DNA of 32,180 nt from NCBI GenBank assembly GCA_947503365.1, contig CANNDT010000049.1, forward strand, positions 1 to 32,180. The letters are read 5' to 3'. The notes beneath the pieces were generated by a model. That model was not told where the DNA came from. It searched no databases and saw only the letters and a list, made by a program, of their open reading frames with translations. Positions 30,994 to 32,180 of the stretch are shown here, one piece after another. Within the stretch, counting starts at the first letter, position 1. Every line of letters starts with the position of its first letter. The position numbers were made by a program, and so were the translations under genes. The stretch comes from CANNDT01 sp945876205. Its GTDB lineage: Bacteria > Acidobacteriota > Vicinamibacteria > Vicinamibacterales > UBA2999.

Positions 30994-31837
30994 ACCAGGC
31001 CCTCAGCGTCTCGAACATCCGCGCGTCGTCTTCGCCGACTCTCATCGGCGTCACCGAGACGTAGCCGTTTTCCACGGCCCAGATGTCTGTGCCCTGCGCG
31101 GCGTTGGCGCCGCCTTCCTTGTAGACATTCCAATAGATTGTGCGCCCGGACCCCGGGTGCTTGGTCTCCGCGTAACTTTCCTGGCCGCCGTCACGGGACG
31201 CCTGCGACGTCACCATGTATCCCTTGTAGCCACCGGCCGGCACGGCGGGCACGTTGACGTTGAGGTAGGTATTGGGCGGCAGGCCGTACTGCTTGACGCG
31301 ACGCGCCACGCCATAGACCTCCTCGGCGGCGGCAACGAAATCCTGCGGCGCCCCGGCCTCGGCGAGCGACGCGGCGATCGCCGGCACACCCAGCATCGCG
31401 CCCTGCCGAGCGGCGCCGACGGTGCCGGAGACATAGGCCGAATATCCCAGGTTGTATCCGCGGTTGACGCCCGACACCACGAGGTCAGGCTTCGGCATGA
31501 GGATGTTGCGGATGGCGACGTTGATGGTGCTCGCCGGCGTCGCCGTGAGCCCAATCGCGCGAAGTCCATTGGGGAGCGTCAGGTCCTCACGAACAATCGG
31601 CTCGCTGATGGTGATCGAATGCCCCTTGCCGCTCTGGTTGTCCGCCGGCGCGACGATGAAGACGTCGCCGATGCCCTGGAGTCTCTGGGCGATCGCGGCA
31701 ATCCCCGGCGCGCGGACGCCATCGTCGTTGCTGACCAGGATACGGTACGGCGGCGGCTGACGGAACTGCTGCGCGCCGACGGGCGCGAGCAGGCATACCG
31801 CAATTAAAAGAGGAAGGAGAGCGCGGTATCTAGACAT
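30986..31837 (-). CDS. surE: SurE-type 5'/3'-nucleotidase with signal peptide
   Basis: A 283-residue SurE homologue. The fold starts after a signal peptide (MSRYRALLPLLIAVCLLAPV): ILVSNDDGVRAPG carries the metal-binding Asp38 and Asp39, followed by VIVAPADNQSG-type IVAPADNQSGKG, SGVNRGYNLG and SGTVGAARQG, the family's active-site motifs. SurE proteins are normally cytoplasmic, so the exported form is unusual, although secreted members exist. It would dephosphorylate nucleotides outside the cytoplasm, in parallel with the 5'-nucleotidase at 23160-24890. The C-terminal extension ends FETLRAWFK. It follows the omega gene by 38 bp and overlaps gatA tail to tail. Confidence 0.93.
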   Translation of the reverse strand: MSRYRALLPLLIAVCLLAPVGAQQFRQPPPYRILVSNDDGVRAPGIAAIAQRLQGIGDVFIVAPADNQSGKGHSITISEPIVREDLTLPNGLRAIGLTATPASTINVAIRNILMPKPDLVVSGVNRGYNLGYSAYVSGTVGAARQGAMLGVPAIAASLAEAGAPQDFVAAAEEVYGVARRVKQYGLPPNTYLNVNVPAVPAGGYKGYMVTSQASRDGGQESYAETKHPGSGRTIYWNVYKEGGANAAQGTDIWAVENGYVSVTPMRVGEDDARMFETLRAWFK

Positions 31838-31875
31838 GCCGCCGAGATTATCACCCTCGGCGGCCAGAGGATCTC

Positions 31876-32180
31876 TTACCGGGGCGGCGGTTCGCCGCGG
31901 ACTTCGCCCGGCTTCAGCACCGCGGGCACCTCGTAGAGCACGAGACCGCGACGCACTTCCTCCATCGCGACGCGCTCCGCCTTGATCGGCTCTGCCCGGT
32001 GGGCGTCATGCATCACGTCGTCGTCATCGAGCCGTGGCAGCGCCCCGCGGCGGAGCTGCTTGGCCCTCATCGCGGCGACATCGACATACAGGAAGCGGTT
32101 GAAGATGGGAGCGGCCTTCTCGCGCGGGATCTTGGGACCCTCGGGTTCGGCTGCGGGATCTAACACGTCATCAGTCTCTG
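31876..32180 (-). CDS. rpoZ: RNA polymerase omega subunit, 5' end cut by window
   Basis: The visible part contains NRFLYVDVAAMRAKQLRRGA and KAERVAMEEVRRGLVLYEVP, which match the conserved core and the C-terminal helix of omega, the small subunit that aids RNA polymerase assembly. A GTG at 32166 could start it, but the frame stays open to the window edge (reading ETDDVLDPAAEPEG), so the true start may lie outside. The C-terminus ends EVRGEPPPR. It precedes surE on the same strand by 38 bp. Confidence 0.82.
   Translation of the reverse strand, partial: ETDDVLDPAAEPEGPKIPREKAAPIFNRFLYVDVAAMRAKQLRRGALPRLDDDDVMHDAHRAEPIKAERVAMEEVRRGLVLYEVPAVLKPGEVRGEPPPR

Overview
The window looks like a chromosomal segment of a GC-rich, Gram-negative bacterium, most likely an acidobacterium of the Vicinamibacteria type. 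This is an inference from gene content, style and recall, not from a search. Lipid A genes (lpxB, lpxD), a TolC-type outer-membrane protein, several exported beta-barrel candidates and many lipoprotein or signal-peptide leaders show a diderm. GatC/GatA points to indirect Gln-tRNA/Asn-tRNA synthesis. I saw no rRNA, tRNA, CRISPR array, phage or transposase gene. No stretch above about 160 bp lacks a gene.

Region 1 (1-4895) is a putative metal-efflux and metal-response locus. It holds an RND adaptor (cut by the left edge), a TolC-family outer-membrane factor and a small Cys-rich exported protein on the minus strand. A divergent Asp-box lipoprotein with a CECC motif follows, then a DUF6152 protein. 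The Cys-rich and DUF6152 genes share an 11-bp-period direct repeat of CTTCAG type in their upstream regions, as expected for an OmpR/PhoB-family response regulator.

Region 2 (4896-22924) is an unbroken minus-strand run of fifteen genes. No gap exceeds 67 bp and six junctions overlap as ATGA or GTGA. In transcription order it encodes a Mit_KHE1-like protein, LpxD, an outer-membrane protein, an active and an inactive M16 peptidase subunit, LpxB, an exported protein, a matrixin-like metalloprotease, a beta-barrel protein, an osmolyte-type ABC ATPase, a permease fused to its substrate-binding domain, aconitase, QueG, YqgE and an M49-type peptidase lipoprotein. The theme is envelope biogenesis and proteolysis, with housekeeping genes downstream.

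Region 3 (22963-32180) holds a 49-residue Lmo0937-type membrane protein, an exported 5'-nucleotidase, endonuclease IV, a YdjM/DUF457-type membrane protein, an SGNH hydrolase lipoprotein, AmmeMemoRadiSam proteins A and B, gatC-gatA, an exported SurE and RNA polymerase omega (cut by the right edge).

A recurring oddity is short palindromic repeats of at least five kinds. In three genes they are read through in frame and contribute amino acids: queG, the exported protein at 14964-15581, and the DUF457 gene. In a fourth gene (22241-22924) the repeat supplies the stop codon.
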